Shown here in pieces: positions 45,935 through 53,855 of a stretch of DNA of 64,000 bases (position 1 is the stretch's first letter; each line of letters begins with the position of its first letter). Source of the DNA: Candidatus Polarisedimenticolaceae bacterium (GTDB lineage Bacteria; Acidobacteriota; Polarisedimenticolia; Polarisedimenticolales; DASRJG01). The notes beneath the pieces are model-generated. The model was not told the origin of the DNA. It searched no databases and was given only the letters and a program-made list of their open reading frames with translations. The DNA is taken from the NCBI GenBank assembly GCA_036275915.1, contig DASUCV010000004.1, forward strand, positions 124,001 through 188,000, given 5' to 3'. A program made the position numbers and the translations under genes.

Positions 45935-47142
45935 GCGCGCGCGGTGGCCTCCGAGGAAGGCGTTTCGGGACGAGTGTCCACCTGAGTGTCCACGCCAGAA
46001 ACGAGACGGCGATCGAGAGCCGAGACGACGTTCGCCGTGCGGTCTGCGTCCGACCGCACGTAGAAGCGTTGGGTCGTGCGGACGTCGGCGTGGCCGAGGA
46101 GCGCCTTCGTCTCGCCGACCGGGATGCCCTCCTCTTCCGCCCAGCTCGCCGCGGTCGTGCGGAGGCTCTTGAAGCTCGCCCACGGCATGCCGGCGGTCTC
46201 GGCCGCGTCTCTCCACCTCTGCGAGACCCGGTTGCGCTCGCGCTTCGAGTGAAGCGTCCCGCCGTTCGGGTAGACGAACACGAACTCGGGGACCGACGAC
46301 GTCGCCCGTGCGACCTCCTTCCGAACGCGCTCCATGTCCGCGAGGACCGCCTTCGCCGCCTCGCCGAGCTTGACGCGCTTCGATCGGGCCATCTTGCTCT
46401 CGGCCGAGAAGTAGATGAACCCGCCGCGGGTGTCGACGTCGGACCACCGGAGGCGGACCGCCTCCTGGAGCCGCGCGCCGGCCGCCAAGGCGAACAGCGA
46501 GAGCGCGCGGAGCGTCGGGGTGAGCTGCGCCGCGACCTTCCCCCATTCCTCGGTCGAGAGCGGCCGGCCCTGCGGCTCCGGTTCCTTCGGCTTCTCGACG
46601 TCGGCCGCCGGGTTCGTGTCGATCACCCCCCACCGCTTCGCGAGCTTGAACATGGTCGAGAGGAGCGTGAGGTCTTTCCGGACCGTGGACGCCGAGAGCT
46701 GGCGCCCCTGGTAGCTCGCATTCGACCGCTCGAGGCGGAAGGCGTCGAAGTCGGCCGGCCGGAACTCACGCATGTACCGGGCGCCCAACTCGCGGCGAAG
46801 CGGGCCGGCGCGCTTCTCTTTCACGCCGGGTGCCGGCTCGATCGCCGGCCGTAGCCGCTGTTCGTAGTAGTCGGAGCGCCGAGCGGACGCGTACTCACGG
46901 ATGAACCGATCCGCGAACTCGGCGAATGTCGGGCCCTTCGCCTCCTCGGCCTTGCGCGCCTCCTTCTTCGGGTTGCGATACGTGCCGTCGAGAACCTGTC
47001 CCTTCCGCTTCGTGAGGAGGCTCTTCGCCTGAGTCATCGTCGTGCCGGCGGCCTCGCGGACGCGGTCGCCGTCCTGGTCTCGGAAGTCGATGTCATAGAC
47101 CGTGATCCCGGTCCGTTTGAGAGTGCGTGCTTTGATTGCCAT
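45931..47142 (-). CDS. Tyrosine recombinase/integrase of the element
   Basis: A 403-residue phage-type integrase. An N-terminal arm-binding region (ITVYDIDFRDQDGDRVREAAGTTMTQAKSLL) and a SAM-like core-binding domain (PTFAEFADRFIREYASARR ... SASTVRKDLTLLSTMFKLAKRWGVIDTNPA) precede the catalytic domain. Catalytic residues are R224 (AAGARLQEAVRLRW), K near 250, R328 (FKSLRTTAASW), H351 (LLGHADVRTTQRFY) and the nucleophile Y361. The box II histidine before R328 is Lys here. The ATG at 47140-47142 is preferred. The last codons carry the left arm-type repeat. It should catalyse integration at tRNA-Gly. Confidence 0.93.
   Translation of the reverse strand: MAIKARTLKRTGITVYDIDFRDQDGDRVREAAGTTMTQAKSLLTKRKGQVLDGTYRNPKKEARKAEEAKGPTFAEFADRFIREYASARRSDYYEQRLRPAIEPAPGVKEKRAGPLRRELGARYMREFRPADFDAFRLERSNASYQGRQLSASTVRKDLTLLSTMFKLAKRWGVIDTNPAADVEKPKEPEPQGRPLSTEEWGKVAAQLTPTLRALSLFALAAGARLQEAVRLRWSDVDTRGGFIYFSAESKMARSKRVKLGEAAKAVLADMERVRKEVARATSSVPEFVFVYPNGGTLHSKRERNRVSQRWRDAAETAGMPWASFKSLRTTAASWAEEEGIPVGETKALLGHADVRTTQRFYVRSDADRTANVVSALDRRLVSGVDTQVDTRPETPSSEATARA
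45974..45992. repeat. Candidate integrase arm-type site, left
   Basis: GTGTCCACCTGAGTGTCCA, 84 bp inside the left core and within the 3' end of the integrase gene. It matches 60349-60367 at 17 of 19 positions in the same orientation; each contains GTGTCC twice, 12 bp apart. Confidence 0.65.
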
Positions 47143-47144
47143 GG

Positions 47145-47738
47145 TCAGAAACTCCTTAGCCTGTGCGTCGCGATGAACCGCACGATTCGGAGAAAACGAA
47201 CCTCCTCGAACATCGCATCGCGGAGCGCATCCGCAGTTGCGAAGCACTGCGCGACGAGTTCCCTTCCGTGGACGCTCGTGACGTCGTGGTCAGGATTCAT
47301 GAAATCGATATTGACCAGGACGGCCTGTGCCTCCCGCATGGCGGCGACGTAGGCGGCCGCGGCGCCTCGCACACGAGGCGTGTTGAAGAGTCGGGCGGCG
47401 TCCTGAAACGCCCCTGTACGAAGAAGCACGTCAAGAGTCGCGAGCGCATGCTCGCCGAGTCTGTCGTAGATTTTCGTCAGGCCGTCTCGCCGCTCGTCTT
47501 CATCCTCCGAGAGGTTGTCCCTGTTCTCCTGGCAAGATTCGATCGACTTGACCAACGCAGTGAACGCCGCTGTTGCGTCGTCGAGCAAGACCGAGACGCG
47601 ATCAAACGACCGGAGGAGGACGTCGCGTCGCGCGGTGACGAGGCCCCACCCGATCGAGAAGAAGCCGCCACCGGCGAGCATGACCAGGAGCTGCGGCCAG
47701 AGGTTGGACCAGACGCCGGGGGCGCTACAGGCCGCCAT
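47145..47738 (-). CDS. Membrane-anchored helical protein of the element
   Basis: A 197-residue protein with one N-terminal membrane helix (WPQLLVMLAGGGFFSIGWGLV) followed by a long helical cytoplasmic part (DRVSVLLDDATAAFTALVKSIESCQENRDNLSEDEDERRDGLTKIYDRLGEHALATLDVLLRTG). No family recognised. It ends 2 bp before the integrase start, so the two are probably co-transcribed. Single-helix proteins at this position occur in prophages as superinfection or lysogeny accessories, but that is not shown here. Confidence 0.6.
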   Translation of the reverse strand: MAACSAPGVWSNLWPQLLVMLAGGGFFSIGWGLVTARRDVLLRSFDRVSVLLDDATAAFTALVKSIESCQENRDNLSEDEDERRDGLTKIYDRLGEHALATLDVLLRTGAFQDAARLFNTPRVRGAAAAYVAAMREAQAVLVNIDFMNPDHDVTSVHGRELVAQCFATADALRDAMFEEVRFLRIVRFIATHRLRSF

Positions 47739-47740
47739 GG

Positions 47741-48139
47741 TTACGCCTCCTCCTCATCGCGCGCGGCGCGCTTAAGTTCCGACGCCAAGGCTTCGAGGGT
47801 GTGAACGCTCCCGTAGGTCGTATTACGGATCGCCCGCCTCATCCCGTCGCTCATCGGTCCGTCGTCGCGACCGCCCATAGCGTCGGCGTCGGCCTCGAGC
47901 GAACTCGCGATACTCAGGAGCGCCGGCGCGGTGCGCGCGGCGACGATCGCGAGATCGCGAAGCTCCATCCTCGGGTCGCCCTTACCGGCTCGCTTGTACA
48001 GCTCGTCGGCGACGGCGGTCAGGAAGTAGCCCGGCGCAGCCTCCATGAAGCCGGGAGGAGGCTCGATCGCGGCCGCTACGCGAGCGGCCGGCGTGACGTG
48101 GGCGCTCGCCTTGCTTTCGATCGTCTTCGGCATGGTCAC
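47741..48139 (-). CDS. Hypothetical element protein (132 aa)
   Basis: A mostly helical 132-residue protein (VTPAARVAAAIEPPPGFMEAAPGYFLTAVADELYKRAGKGDPRMELRDLAIVAARTAPALLSIASSLEADADAM) with an acidic C-terminus ending DEEEA. No family recognised. Its ATG overlaps the upstream gene stop by 4 bp, and the next gene starts 2 bp after it. Compact spacing supports it as a real gene of the integrase transcript. Confidence 0.55.
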   Translation of the reverse strand: MTMPKTIESKASAHVTPAARVAAAIEPPPGFMEAAPGYFLTAVADELYKRAGKGDPRMELRDLAIVAARTAPALLSIASSLEADADAMGGRDDGPMSDGMRRAIRNTTYGSVHTLEALASELKRAARDEEEA

Positions 48140-48567
48140 GCCCTCGTTTCCGGCTGCCTATCACGCAGCGCGCGGTACGCCCCGACCAACCGCGCATCGA
48201 CCGCATCGGGGTGATCGGAGAACGGAAACGGAACCGCGGGAGTGCCGCGGTACGGGGAGAGCAGCCGATCGTCCGCTTCGGTGGGGTACGCCTTCATCAA
48301 CGCGCGATAGAGCGGGGAACCGTACGGCGCGAAGTCCATTTCAAGGCGGAGAACCGATGCGCCCTTCTCGGTGGTGGTGGTCGCCGGGATGTCTACTTCC
48401 GTCGGGCGGTAACCGGCGGGGAGGCGATGCTTCAGGCGCGCAGCGGCTTCGAGTAGGCGGTCGTAAGTACCGGAGACGTAGCGCCCCGCCATCGCTTCGA
48501 CGAGCCGGTTAAGCTCGCCCTCCGCGCGTTCGTATGCCTCGTCGGTCGTGATCTTGTGCTTCGCCAT
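48136..48567 (-). CDS. Hypothetical element protein (143 aa)
   Basis: A 143-residue protein beginning MAKHKITTDEAYERAEGELNRLVEAM, helical at first, then mixed (LPAGYRPTEVDIPATTTTEKGASVLRLEMDFAPYGSPLYRALMKAYPTEADDRLL). No family recognised. It overlaps the next gene by 4 bp and follows the 74-residue gene by 3 bp. Confidence 0.55.
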   Translation of the reverse strand: MAKHKITTDEAYERAEGELNRLVEAMAGRYVSGTYDRLLEAAARLKHRLPAGYRPTEVDIPATTTTEKGASVLRLEMDFAPYGSPLYRALMKAYPTEADDRLLSPYRGTPAVPFPFSDHPDAVDARLVGAYRALRDRQPETRA

Positions 48568-48570
48568 GGC

Positions 48571-48795
48571 TCACCCCCTCGCCGCGACGGCATCGTTGTA
48601 CCTAGCCAACATGAATGCCTTCGATCCGACCGAGCCTTTCGCCCTGCGGACCTGTTCGATGACGGCTTCGGGGGTTCCGACTCGCTGGGCACGCTCGATC
48701 TGGTACGCGAAGTCGCTGCGTTCCATTCGACGCGCCAGTACATAGAGCGCGTCGCCAATCTCAACCTCTGCGGCGCGCGCCGGGAACTTGACCAC
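48571..48795 (-). CDS. Hypothetical element protein (74 aa)
   Basis: From the GTG at 48793-48795 the protein reads MVKFPARAAEVEIGDALYVLARRMERSDFAYQIERAQRVG and ends NDAVAARG. It is short and helical and not recognised. A GTG at 48852 would lengthen it to 93 residues but would put the 10-bp perfect hairpin (48827-48849) inside the gene, so the shorter form is preferred. Confidence 0.45.
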   Translation of the reverse strand: MVKFPARAAEVEIGDALYVLARRMERSDFAYQIERAQRVGTPEAVIEQVRRAKGSVGSKAFMLARYNDAVAARG

Positions 48796-48826
48796 CGCGC
48801 CGCCGTTCGCGGGTGGGAGATTTCTA

Positions 48827-48849
48827 CTTCCCGCCAGCGTGGCGGGAAG
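48827..48849 (-). terminator. Hairpin after the ribbon-helix-helix gene, possible attenuator or terminator
   Basis: Perfect 10-bp stem (CTTCCCGCCA with TGGCGGGAAG) and a 3-nt loop, starting 16 nt after the RHH stop. No T-tract follows (TAGAAATC), so it may only slow or process the transcript. Confidence 0.4.
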
Positions 48850-48865
48850 CACGAAGGGTAGGACG

Positions 48866-49147
48866 TTACTTCGCGGGCTTCCTTTTCCTGCTCTCACGGT
48901 TCTCTCCCTTTTCAGGCGCGTGGACTTTCCACGTCCGGTACGCGCCCTCGTCTGCGGCCAGCGCCAACGCGGCGTTGACCCAATTCGATCTCGACAGGCT
49001 GACCTTGTCGGCCGCCGCGTCGATCTTCTCCATGAGCGTGCTGCTGATGCGGACCTGTAGCGTCGCGTCCTTTGCTCGGACCACGGCATCCCCCTTCGCC
49101 GGCTTCCTTGCCGGTGCGGCGGATTCTACGGTCCTCGCTCGACGCAT
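48866..49147 (-). CDS. Ribbon-helix-helix DNA-binding regulator
   Basis: A 93-residue protein with a basic Ala-rich N-terminus and an Arc/CopG-like fold: LQVRISSTLMEKIDAAADKVSLSRSNWVNAALALAADEG (strand, helix, turn, helix) near residues 30-67, then a basic tail (ESRKRKPAK). The ATG at 49145-49147 has GGAGGA 5 nt upstream. A promoter with a perfect 18-bp palindrome between its -35 and -10 lies 20 bp before it, which suggests autoregulation. Confidence 0.82.
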   Translation of the reverse strand: MRRARTVESAAPARKPAKGDAVVRAKDATLQVRISSTLMEKIDAAADKVSLSRSNWVNAALALAADEGAYRTWKVHAPEKGENRESRKRKPAK

Positions 49148-49167
49148 CTCGTCCTCCGTCACTTCTA

Positions 49168-49197
49168 ACTGTAGTACCAAGGTACTACCCATGTCAA
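49168..49197 (-). promoter_or_regulatory. Promoter with palindromic operator for the RHH gene
   Basis: TTGACA (49192-49197), 18-bp spacer, TACAGT (49168-49173). The spacer and first -10 bases contain the perfect inverted repeat GTAGTACCTTGGTACTAC (49171-49188). A bound RHH dimer or tetramer there would block polymerase. Confidence 0.75.
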
Positions 49198-49290
49198 GAA
49201 TCCCGAGGAAGGGTGGAAATCGCGGGTTCGGGGGAGATTCCGCTTCCCGCGATAGGGCCGCCGCCTCGGGGACACCGGCCCCCGAGTCCG

Positions 49291-49779
49291 TCAAACGTTG
49301 ATGAACACTCCCGGCGCGTAGAAGCCGCTGTAGCAAAGCCAATTCCGCTCGTAGACCGTGACGATGATCAGTTGGTTCGTGACGTAGGTCATCCCTTGCA
49401 GCGTCGCCGGGACGTCGCTCGTCGAGGGGACTGTTCCGCTCGTCGTCGCTTGGACCTCCGCGAACCCGCCCCGCGCGGTGTAGCTGTAGTGGTCGAAGTC
49501 CGTGATCTGTCCCGCGGTGTACAGGTCGCTCGTCGTGATCGGTGGCGAGAACTGCCAACCAAAATCCCACAGGACGTTGTGAATCGGATTGCTCCATCCC
49601 ACCGCGTTTGCCCACGCCTCCGGGCTTCCCGCGGCTTGTGGGTTGGCATACGGATTGACCGGAGGGGTCGACGGCTGCACTGGCGTGACGACCCCTCCTA
49701 CGACGACGGTCGCCGGCTTCGTGGTGAACGGAATCTGGGTGTGCGTGACTCCGTTACGGTCGATGACGGTGAGTGCCAT
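49291..49779 (-). CDS. Hypothetical element protein (162 aa), possible surface/structural
   Basis: A 162-residue protein with a Pro/Thr/Val-rich N-terminus (GGVVTPVQPSTPPVNPYANPQAAG) and a strand- and aromatic-rich C-terminus (WGWQFSPPITTSDLYTAGQ-type, VYERNWLCYSGFYAPGVFINV). Composition unlike its regulator neighbours and resembling phage fibre or decoration proteins, but no family is recognised. The ATG overlaps the upstream stop (TGATG). A promoter for the RHH gene lies downstream of its stop. Confidence 0.5.
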   Translation of the reverse strand: MALTVIDRNGVTHTQIPFTTKPATVVVGGVVTPVQPSTPPVNPYANPQAAGSPEAWANAVGWSNPIHNVLWDFGWQFSPPITTSDLYTAGQITDFDHYSYTARGGFAEVQATTSGTVPSTSDVPATLQGMTYVTNQLIIVTVYERNWLCYSGFYAPGVFINV

Positions 49780-49985
49780 CAGTCCTCCTCCTCTGACTTG
49801 CGCCGAACCGGCTCCAGCCGCTCCGCAACGCCGAGTAGGTGCCTCAGTTCCGCGAGCCCTTCGTGCGCGGCGTTCAGTCGTTCGGCCAGCCGGTTCATCG
49901 CGTGCCTCGTCGCCGAGCGCGGGCGGTCGCGGTGCGGGTCTTCTGTGTCGCGTAGCACTTCGCGGTCGCGGTCACGACGACGCAT
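49779..49985 (-). CDS. Small charged element protein (68 aa)
   Basis: Begins MRRRDRDREVLRDTEDPHRDRPR, followed by one amphipathic helix (MNRLAERLNAAHEGLAELRHLLGVAERLEPV) and an acidic end (KSEEED). The ATG at 49983-49985 has GAGGTG upstream; an in-frame GTG at 50006 would add seven residues. No family recognised. It may be a small coiled-coil partner of the neighbouring gene products. Confidence 0.5.
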   Translation of the reverse strand: MRRRDRDREVLRDTEDPHRDRPRSATRHAMNRLAERLNAAHEGLAELRHLLGVAERLEPVRRKSEEED

Positions 49986-50056
49986 CGTCACCTCAATTGA
50001 AAACACCGTCGCCGGGTGAACCCCAGCGACGGCGGTCCGTTCATCGCGATCTCACC

Positions 50057-51070
50057 TCAGTGGCGATAGGCAGCCTGGAAACGGGCATGGAGCTCGGGCT
50101 GCTCCCTCGCGGCGAGTGCGACACCGGCAATGAAGTCGTTCGCGGGGACCCGTCCATTCGCGAACGCCCGCTGGATGAACTCCCTCATCTCGTCCGTCGC
50201 GCTCCGCTTCTCGGCGGCGCTGAGTTGGACCACCGGCCGCTCCGGCTCGGTGCGGGCTTCGCCGCGGTCCCGCATCCCCGCCGCGTAGAGCGCCGGGTTC
50301 TCTTGCTTGACGACGTCGAGCGCGTCGCCGAAGCCAATGTTCCGCTCCGCTTCGATCCGCTTGGCCTCGAGGAGCAGCCGCTCCTCGTTCGGCCCATGCA
50401 TTCCGGCCCTCTCCTGCGACGACAGCTTGCGGTTGCCATCCGGAGCCGAAGGTGTCGGGACGACCTGACCGCGCGCGCGCTCGACGAGATCGGGGTTCTT
50501 CGTCGCGATCTGCTTGAGCGCGTCGGGGGGATTGCTCGCGATGCCGCGGTCGAGCAATTCCTCCACGAGCTGCGCGAGTTCGTGACGCGCCACGAGCGGC
50601 CCGACGAATGTCGCAGGGAGGAATTTGTCGACGGCGGCCTGGTCGCCGGTCGCCGAGAAGTTGGCGTAACTCTCCAATGCGAGCTTGTAGATCGCTGGCA
50701 TGTTCGCCTTGATCGCTTCCACCGCGGTCTCGTAGTCGCAGTTGTGGGCCCGCTTGTAGTCCCCGATCTGCTCGAGGACGATCTTCTTCGCCCGCGTCGG
50801 AGTCATGGTGCTGTGATTGCTCGTCATGTGCGTGCTCCTGGCGCTCGTGCGCCCGTTGTTCGATTCAAGATCCTCCGCGCTCAGCGTGACGGCATCGCAG
50901 CCATCTCTGTCCTCGAGCGTGAGCTTGCTTCCGGCGCGTAGCGCGGCCTTGATCGCCGGCCACGCACCGTTATTGATCGCGGCGACGGCCTCCGGCACAC
51001 TGCCGAGGTGATAGACGCGGCGCCGGAGTTCGTCGAGCTCCTGGCAGAGATCCGCCGGTAGGTTGATCAC
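50057..51070 (-). CDS. Element protein with repeated helical motif (337 aa)
   Basis: A GTG-started 337-residue protein. Residues 1-81 form a separate part (INLPADLCQELDELRRRVYHLGSVPEAVAAINNGAWPAI). Two later segments resemble each other: CDYETAVEAIKANMPAIYKLALESY near residue 103 and IGFGDALDVVKQENPALYAAGMRDRG near 250. This motif is often seen in the tails of phage head protease or scaffold proteins, so a scaffold-like role is possible. An internal ATG (residue 82) with a good Shine-Dalgarno could give a shorter product. It follows the coiled-coil gene by 4 bp. Confidence 0.55.
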   Translation of the reverse strand: MINLPADLCQELDELRRRVYHLGSVPEAVAAINNGAWPAIKAALRAGSKLTLEDRDGCDAVTLSAEDLESNNGRTSARSTHMTSNHSTMTPTRAKKIVLEQIGDYKRAHNCDYETAVEAIKANMPAIYKLALESYANFSATGDQAAVDKFLPATFVGPLVARHELAQLVEELLDRGIASNPPDALKQIATKNPDLVERARGQVVPTPSAPDGNRKLSSQERAGMHGPNEERLLLEAKRIEAERNIGFGDALDVVKQENPALYAAGMRDRGEARTEPERPVVQLSAAEKRSATDEMREFIQRAFANGRVPANDFIAGVALAAREQPELHARFQAAYRH

Positions 51071-51074
51071 GGCC

Positions 51075-51848
51075 TCACTTCGCCTTCGCGATCACGTCGT
51101 GGAGCTGGGCCGCGGCGAGGCCGGGAATCGAGAACTCCCGCGAGAGACCGGCGACGATCTCGGCCGCGCTCGTGTACATGCCGATCGCCATCTCGCCGGC
51201 GGCGAGCCGGAGCTCGTCGCGCCTACGCCCCTTTGCCGCGATCCTGGACGCGTCGGGCAGAATCTCTCTCCGGAGGACGTCGAGCATCTTCGTGCGCAGC
51301 GCCTCGCAGTCGGCCGGGGTCTCGTTGTGCAGCTTCATCGCCTCGTCGAGGTCCGCCTTCCGCTGGTGCTTCTTCAGCTCGGCGACCGAGGCATCGTGCT
51401 CGGCGGTGAGACGGACGTGCTCGGCCCTGAAGGCGTCTCGCCGGCCGGTCATGGTGATCCGTTCCATGATCGCGTCGTCGCGGTCCTTGTCGCTCGTCGC
51501 CGAGTCCTGGATCCGCTCCGAGAGCTCGGCGATCTTGTCGTCATGCGCCTGGACCTTGTCGCCCATCCGGTTCTTGCTCTCCCCGGCGGCCGACGCGGCC
51601 TTGCGCGCGTCCTCGAGCGTCGTCGGTCCCTTGGGCTTGTCGCTCGACGTGAACGCGTTCCCGTAGGGCGTGCGGCCCTGCGAGTTGTGCAGCGGCGCGT
51701 CGTCGACCTCTTCGGCCTCGCCGGTGGCGCACATGCGCATGCCGTCGGCGTGCGGGACGAAGCCGACGACACCGGGCGGGATGAGCTGATTCGACGGCCA
51801 GCCCGCGAGGGTGTCCGTGTTGAGCTGCTTGAGTGTGCGGATCTTCAT
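51075..51848 (-). CDS. Coiled-coil element protein (257 aa)
   Basis: The protein begins MKIRTLKQLNTDTLAGWPSNQLIPPGVVGFVPHADGMRM, a compact N-terminal part. A long charged coiled-coil region follows (MGDKVQAHDDKIAELSERIQDSATSDKDRDDAIMERI; HVRLTAEHDASVAELKKHQRKADLDEAMKL). The end is helical. The ATG at 51846-51848 is chosen. It lies directly after TerL, where phages usually have portal genes, but it does not look like a portal. No family recognised. Confidence 0.55.
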   Translation of the reverse strand: MKIRTLKQLNTDTLAGWPSNQLIPPGVVGFVPHADGMRMCATGEAEEVDDAPLHNSQGRTPYGNAFTSSDKPKGPTTLEDARKAASAAGESKNRMGDKVQAHDDKIAELSERIQDSATSDKDRDDAIMERITMTGRRDAFRAEHVRLTAEHDASVAELKKHQRKADLDEAMKLHNETPADCEALRTKMLDVLRREILPDASRIAAKGRRRDELRLAAGEMAIGMYTSAAEIVAGLSREFSIPGLAAAQLHDVIAKAK

Positions 51849-51879
51849 CGTGTCTCTCCATGCGGCGCGCGGGCCGCGA

Positions 51880-53349
51880 TCAAAACGCTTCAAAAGCCGG
51901 GTTCGGGTGACGTGTCCAAATCGACGGGCGCCACTGGCCGCCGCGGATGCCGCCGGTTGACGACTGCCCGAGCCGCCATAACGCGTAACCCGCCGCGTCA
52001 GAGAAGTGCGTCAGCGACTTGTCTCTCTTGTCGATCTCGCGCGTGCCGGGCCGCCACGAGACGCGAGAAAAATCCCGAACGAGAAACTTGCACCGCGGGT
52101 GGATGTGGAGCTTCACGGCACCGTCGGCGGAGCGCAAAAAGGCGTTTACCTTGGCCACGCGCTCGGACACCGGAGGATTCGAGTCGCTCTCCCGCACCGA
52201 GAGCCGGTGGTAGTACTTGCCGAGCTCACTGCGGATAATTTCGTAGTCCGTCGCCGTCGCCGACGTCTTCCGCGCTCGGCCCGAGCTGTCTCCGTAGACC
52301 ACGACTTCGAGCGTCTTGTCGGGGTACCGACGAATAAACTCTTTGCACGCGCGCTCGGTCGTCGCGCCGCCAGCGATGACAAGCTCGTCGATGATCCAAG
52401 CCTCGTGCTGGTGATGCTGCATCACGACCCACGCCATCGGGTCGACGTTGAAGTCGCAGGACAAGATCAGCGGAAGGCCGGCTTGCAGCGCGACACGCTC
52501 CACAACGTGCGTCGAGCGATCAAACGCCTCGTACGCAGGCAGAGACGTGCCGTCGAGCCACTCGGCTTCGTACAGGCGACGGAACTCCGACGCCGACAGC
52601 CTGCTCCGCTCCCGCGCGATGAACCGAACGTACTGACCGCGACCGCAGTCGGGCCGATGCCCGTCGACCGTTTCGAGCGCGACAGGGATCGCGGAGCGTT
52701 TCGCCCCGCACCGACACGCATGCGCCGACGCGCGATCCCGCCAGGTCCACCGGCGGCACGCGAAGCCGGCCGCTCCCGACTCCGCCGCGCGATAGAGCGA
52801 CTCCGCCGTCCCGCCGACGTCGCCGACGTTCCCGAGGTAGACGAGCCGCCCCTCACCGCGGCTGATGGTCTCGGCGCGTCTCGAGGAGATCACCGCGTAG
52901 GCGTCCGGCGTCAACTGGCCGAACTCGTCGACCACGCCGCCACGCGTCGGCGGTCCGTACAGGAGTTCCGGCCTGTCCCACGAGCGCGCCTGAATCTGCG
53001 CGCCGTTCTTGAGTGTGAGCCGAAAGGGAGGCGTCGTCGTCGGCTCCCCGCGCAAGATCCCCGCGCTCCGCGCCATCGCCGCGAGCCCCTTGAAGCCGTG
53101 CTCGCACTGCCCGTGCGTCGGCGCGAACCAAGACCACGGGATCTCGCCCGGGCCTCCGCGCCACGCGACGGCCAAGAGCCACGCCTCACCGACCGTCGTC
53201 TTCCCGAGCTGGGGCGCCGAGATCGTGAGGTCGTCCCGCGCCGGAGACGTGAGCACCGGGAGCTGGTACTCGCGCAGCGCCGGCAGCCGGAGGATCTCGG
53301 TCCGGTGTGCGGGCTGCACTCGGGGCGCCGTCGCGGTCACTTGCGCCAC
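51880..53349 (-). CDS. Phage terminase large subunit (packaging ATPase-nuclease)
   Basis: A 489-residue TerL. The ATPase has the Walker A-like SAPQLGKTT (44-52) and Walker B GGVVDEFGQL (D141, E142), then SSRRAET as coupling motif. The RNase H-like nuclease has LILSCDFNVDPMAWVV (D299), VVVYGDSSG (D353) and THFSDAAGYALW (D450). Four Cys (CRRWTWRD, HACRCGA, DCGRG) may bind zinc. It pumps DNA into a procapsid. GTG start, overlapping the OB-like gene by 13 bp. It appears intact, so packaging function is likely retained. Confidence 0.9.
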   Translation of the reverse strand: MAQVTATAPRVQPAHRTEILRLPALREYQLPVLTSPARDDLTISAPQLGKTTVGEAWLLAVAWRGGPGEIPWSWFAPTHGQCEHGFKGLAAMARSAGILRGEPTTTPPFRLTLKNGAQIQARSWDRPELLYGPPTRGGVVDEFGQLTPDAYAVISSRRAETISRGEGRLVYLGNVGDVGGTAESLYRAAESGAAGFACRRWTWRDRASAHACRCGAKRSAIPVALETVDGHRPDCGRGQYVRFIARERSRLSASEFRRLYEAEWLDGTSLPAYEAFDRSTHVVERVALQAGLPLILSCDFNVDPMAWVVMQHHQHEAWIIDELVIAGGATTERACKEFIRRYPDKTLEVVVYGDSSGRARKTSATATDYEIIRSELGKYYHRLSVRESDSNPPVSERVAKVNAFLRSADGAVKLHIHPRCKFLVRDFSRVSWRPGTREIDKRDKSLTHFSDAAGYALWRLGQSSTGGIRGGQWRPSIWTRHPNPAFEAF

Positions 53350-53855
53350 CCCTGTACATTGGCGGCATGCGCTTGAACACCCGATGGCTCTTCCGAGACT
53401 GGCGTTGGCACACGGTCGATCAGAACGCCCAAGGCTGGCGACAAGTGCTCTCCCGACTTTTCAAGGGGTAGCGCCTTCGCCTTCCACCGCTCGACCTCGG
53501 GCGAGACCCTCTCGACCCGGAGGTACGTCACCGTGCGCACCTTCCCGGTGAGCCGCAGGCGCATCCCGCCGACGATCACCCGCCCGAGCCGCCTCGCCTC
53601 CTCGCCGCGCACCGTGACCTGGAGGCGCTGACGACGGAAGAGCCCGGGCACGTCGAGCTCGAGCGCGAACGCCAGGATCGGACGGCCGCGCTTGCCCTTG
53701 GCTCGTCGGATCGTGTCGCGGACCACCGTGCCGAGGACGACGTGCGAGGAACGGGGCGCCGGTGCGGCCGACGATGACACCGCGGTTGAGTCGACCCGCG
53801 AGTCCGCTCCAATGAGACGGACTGAGGAGGTCACCGCACCGGCTCCCATGGTCAT
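53337..53855 (-). CDS. Possible OB-fold protein (172 aa)
   Basis: A 172-residue protein. The disordered start (MTMGAGAVTSSVRLIGADSR) is followed by a strand-rich core with a basic rim (GRPILAFALELDVPGLFRRQRLQVTVRGEEARRLGRVIVGGMRLRLTGKVRTVTYLRVERVSPEVE), which looks like an OB fold such as in single-strand DNA-binding proteins. This is pattern-based and weak. It is coupled to TerL (13-bp overlap) and to the BRO-N gene (4-bp overlap). Confidence 0.5.
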   Translation of the reverse strand: MTMGAGAVTSSVRLIGADSRVDSTAVSSSAAPAPRSSHVVLGTVVRDTIRRAKGKRGRPILAFALELDVPGLFRRQRLQVTVRGEEARRLGRVIVGGMRLRLTGKVRTVTYLRVERVSPEVERWKAKALPLEKSGEHLSPALGVLIDRVPTPVSEEPSGVQAHAANVQGWRK

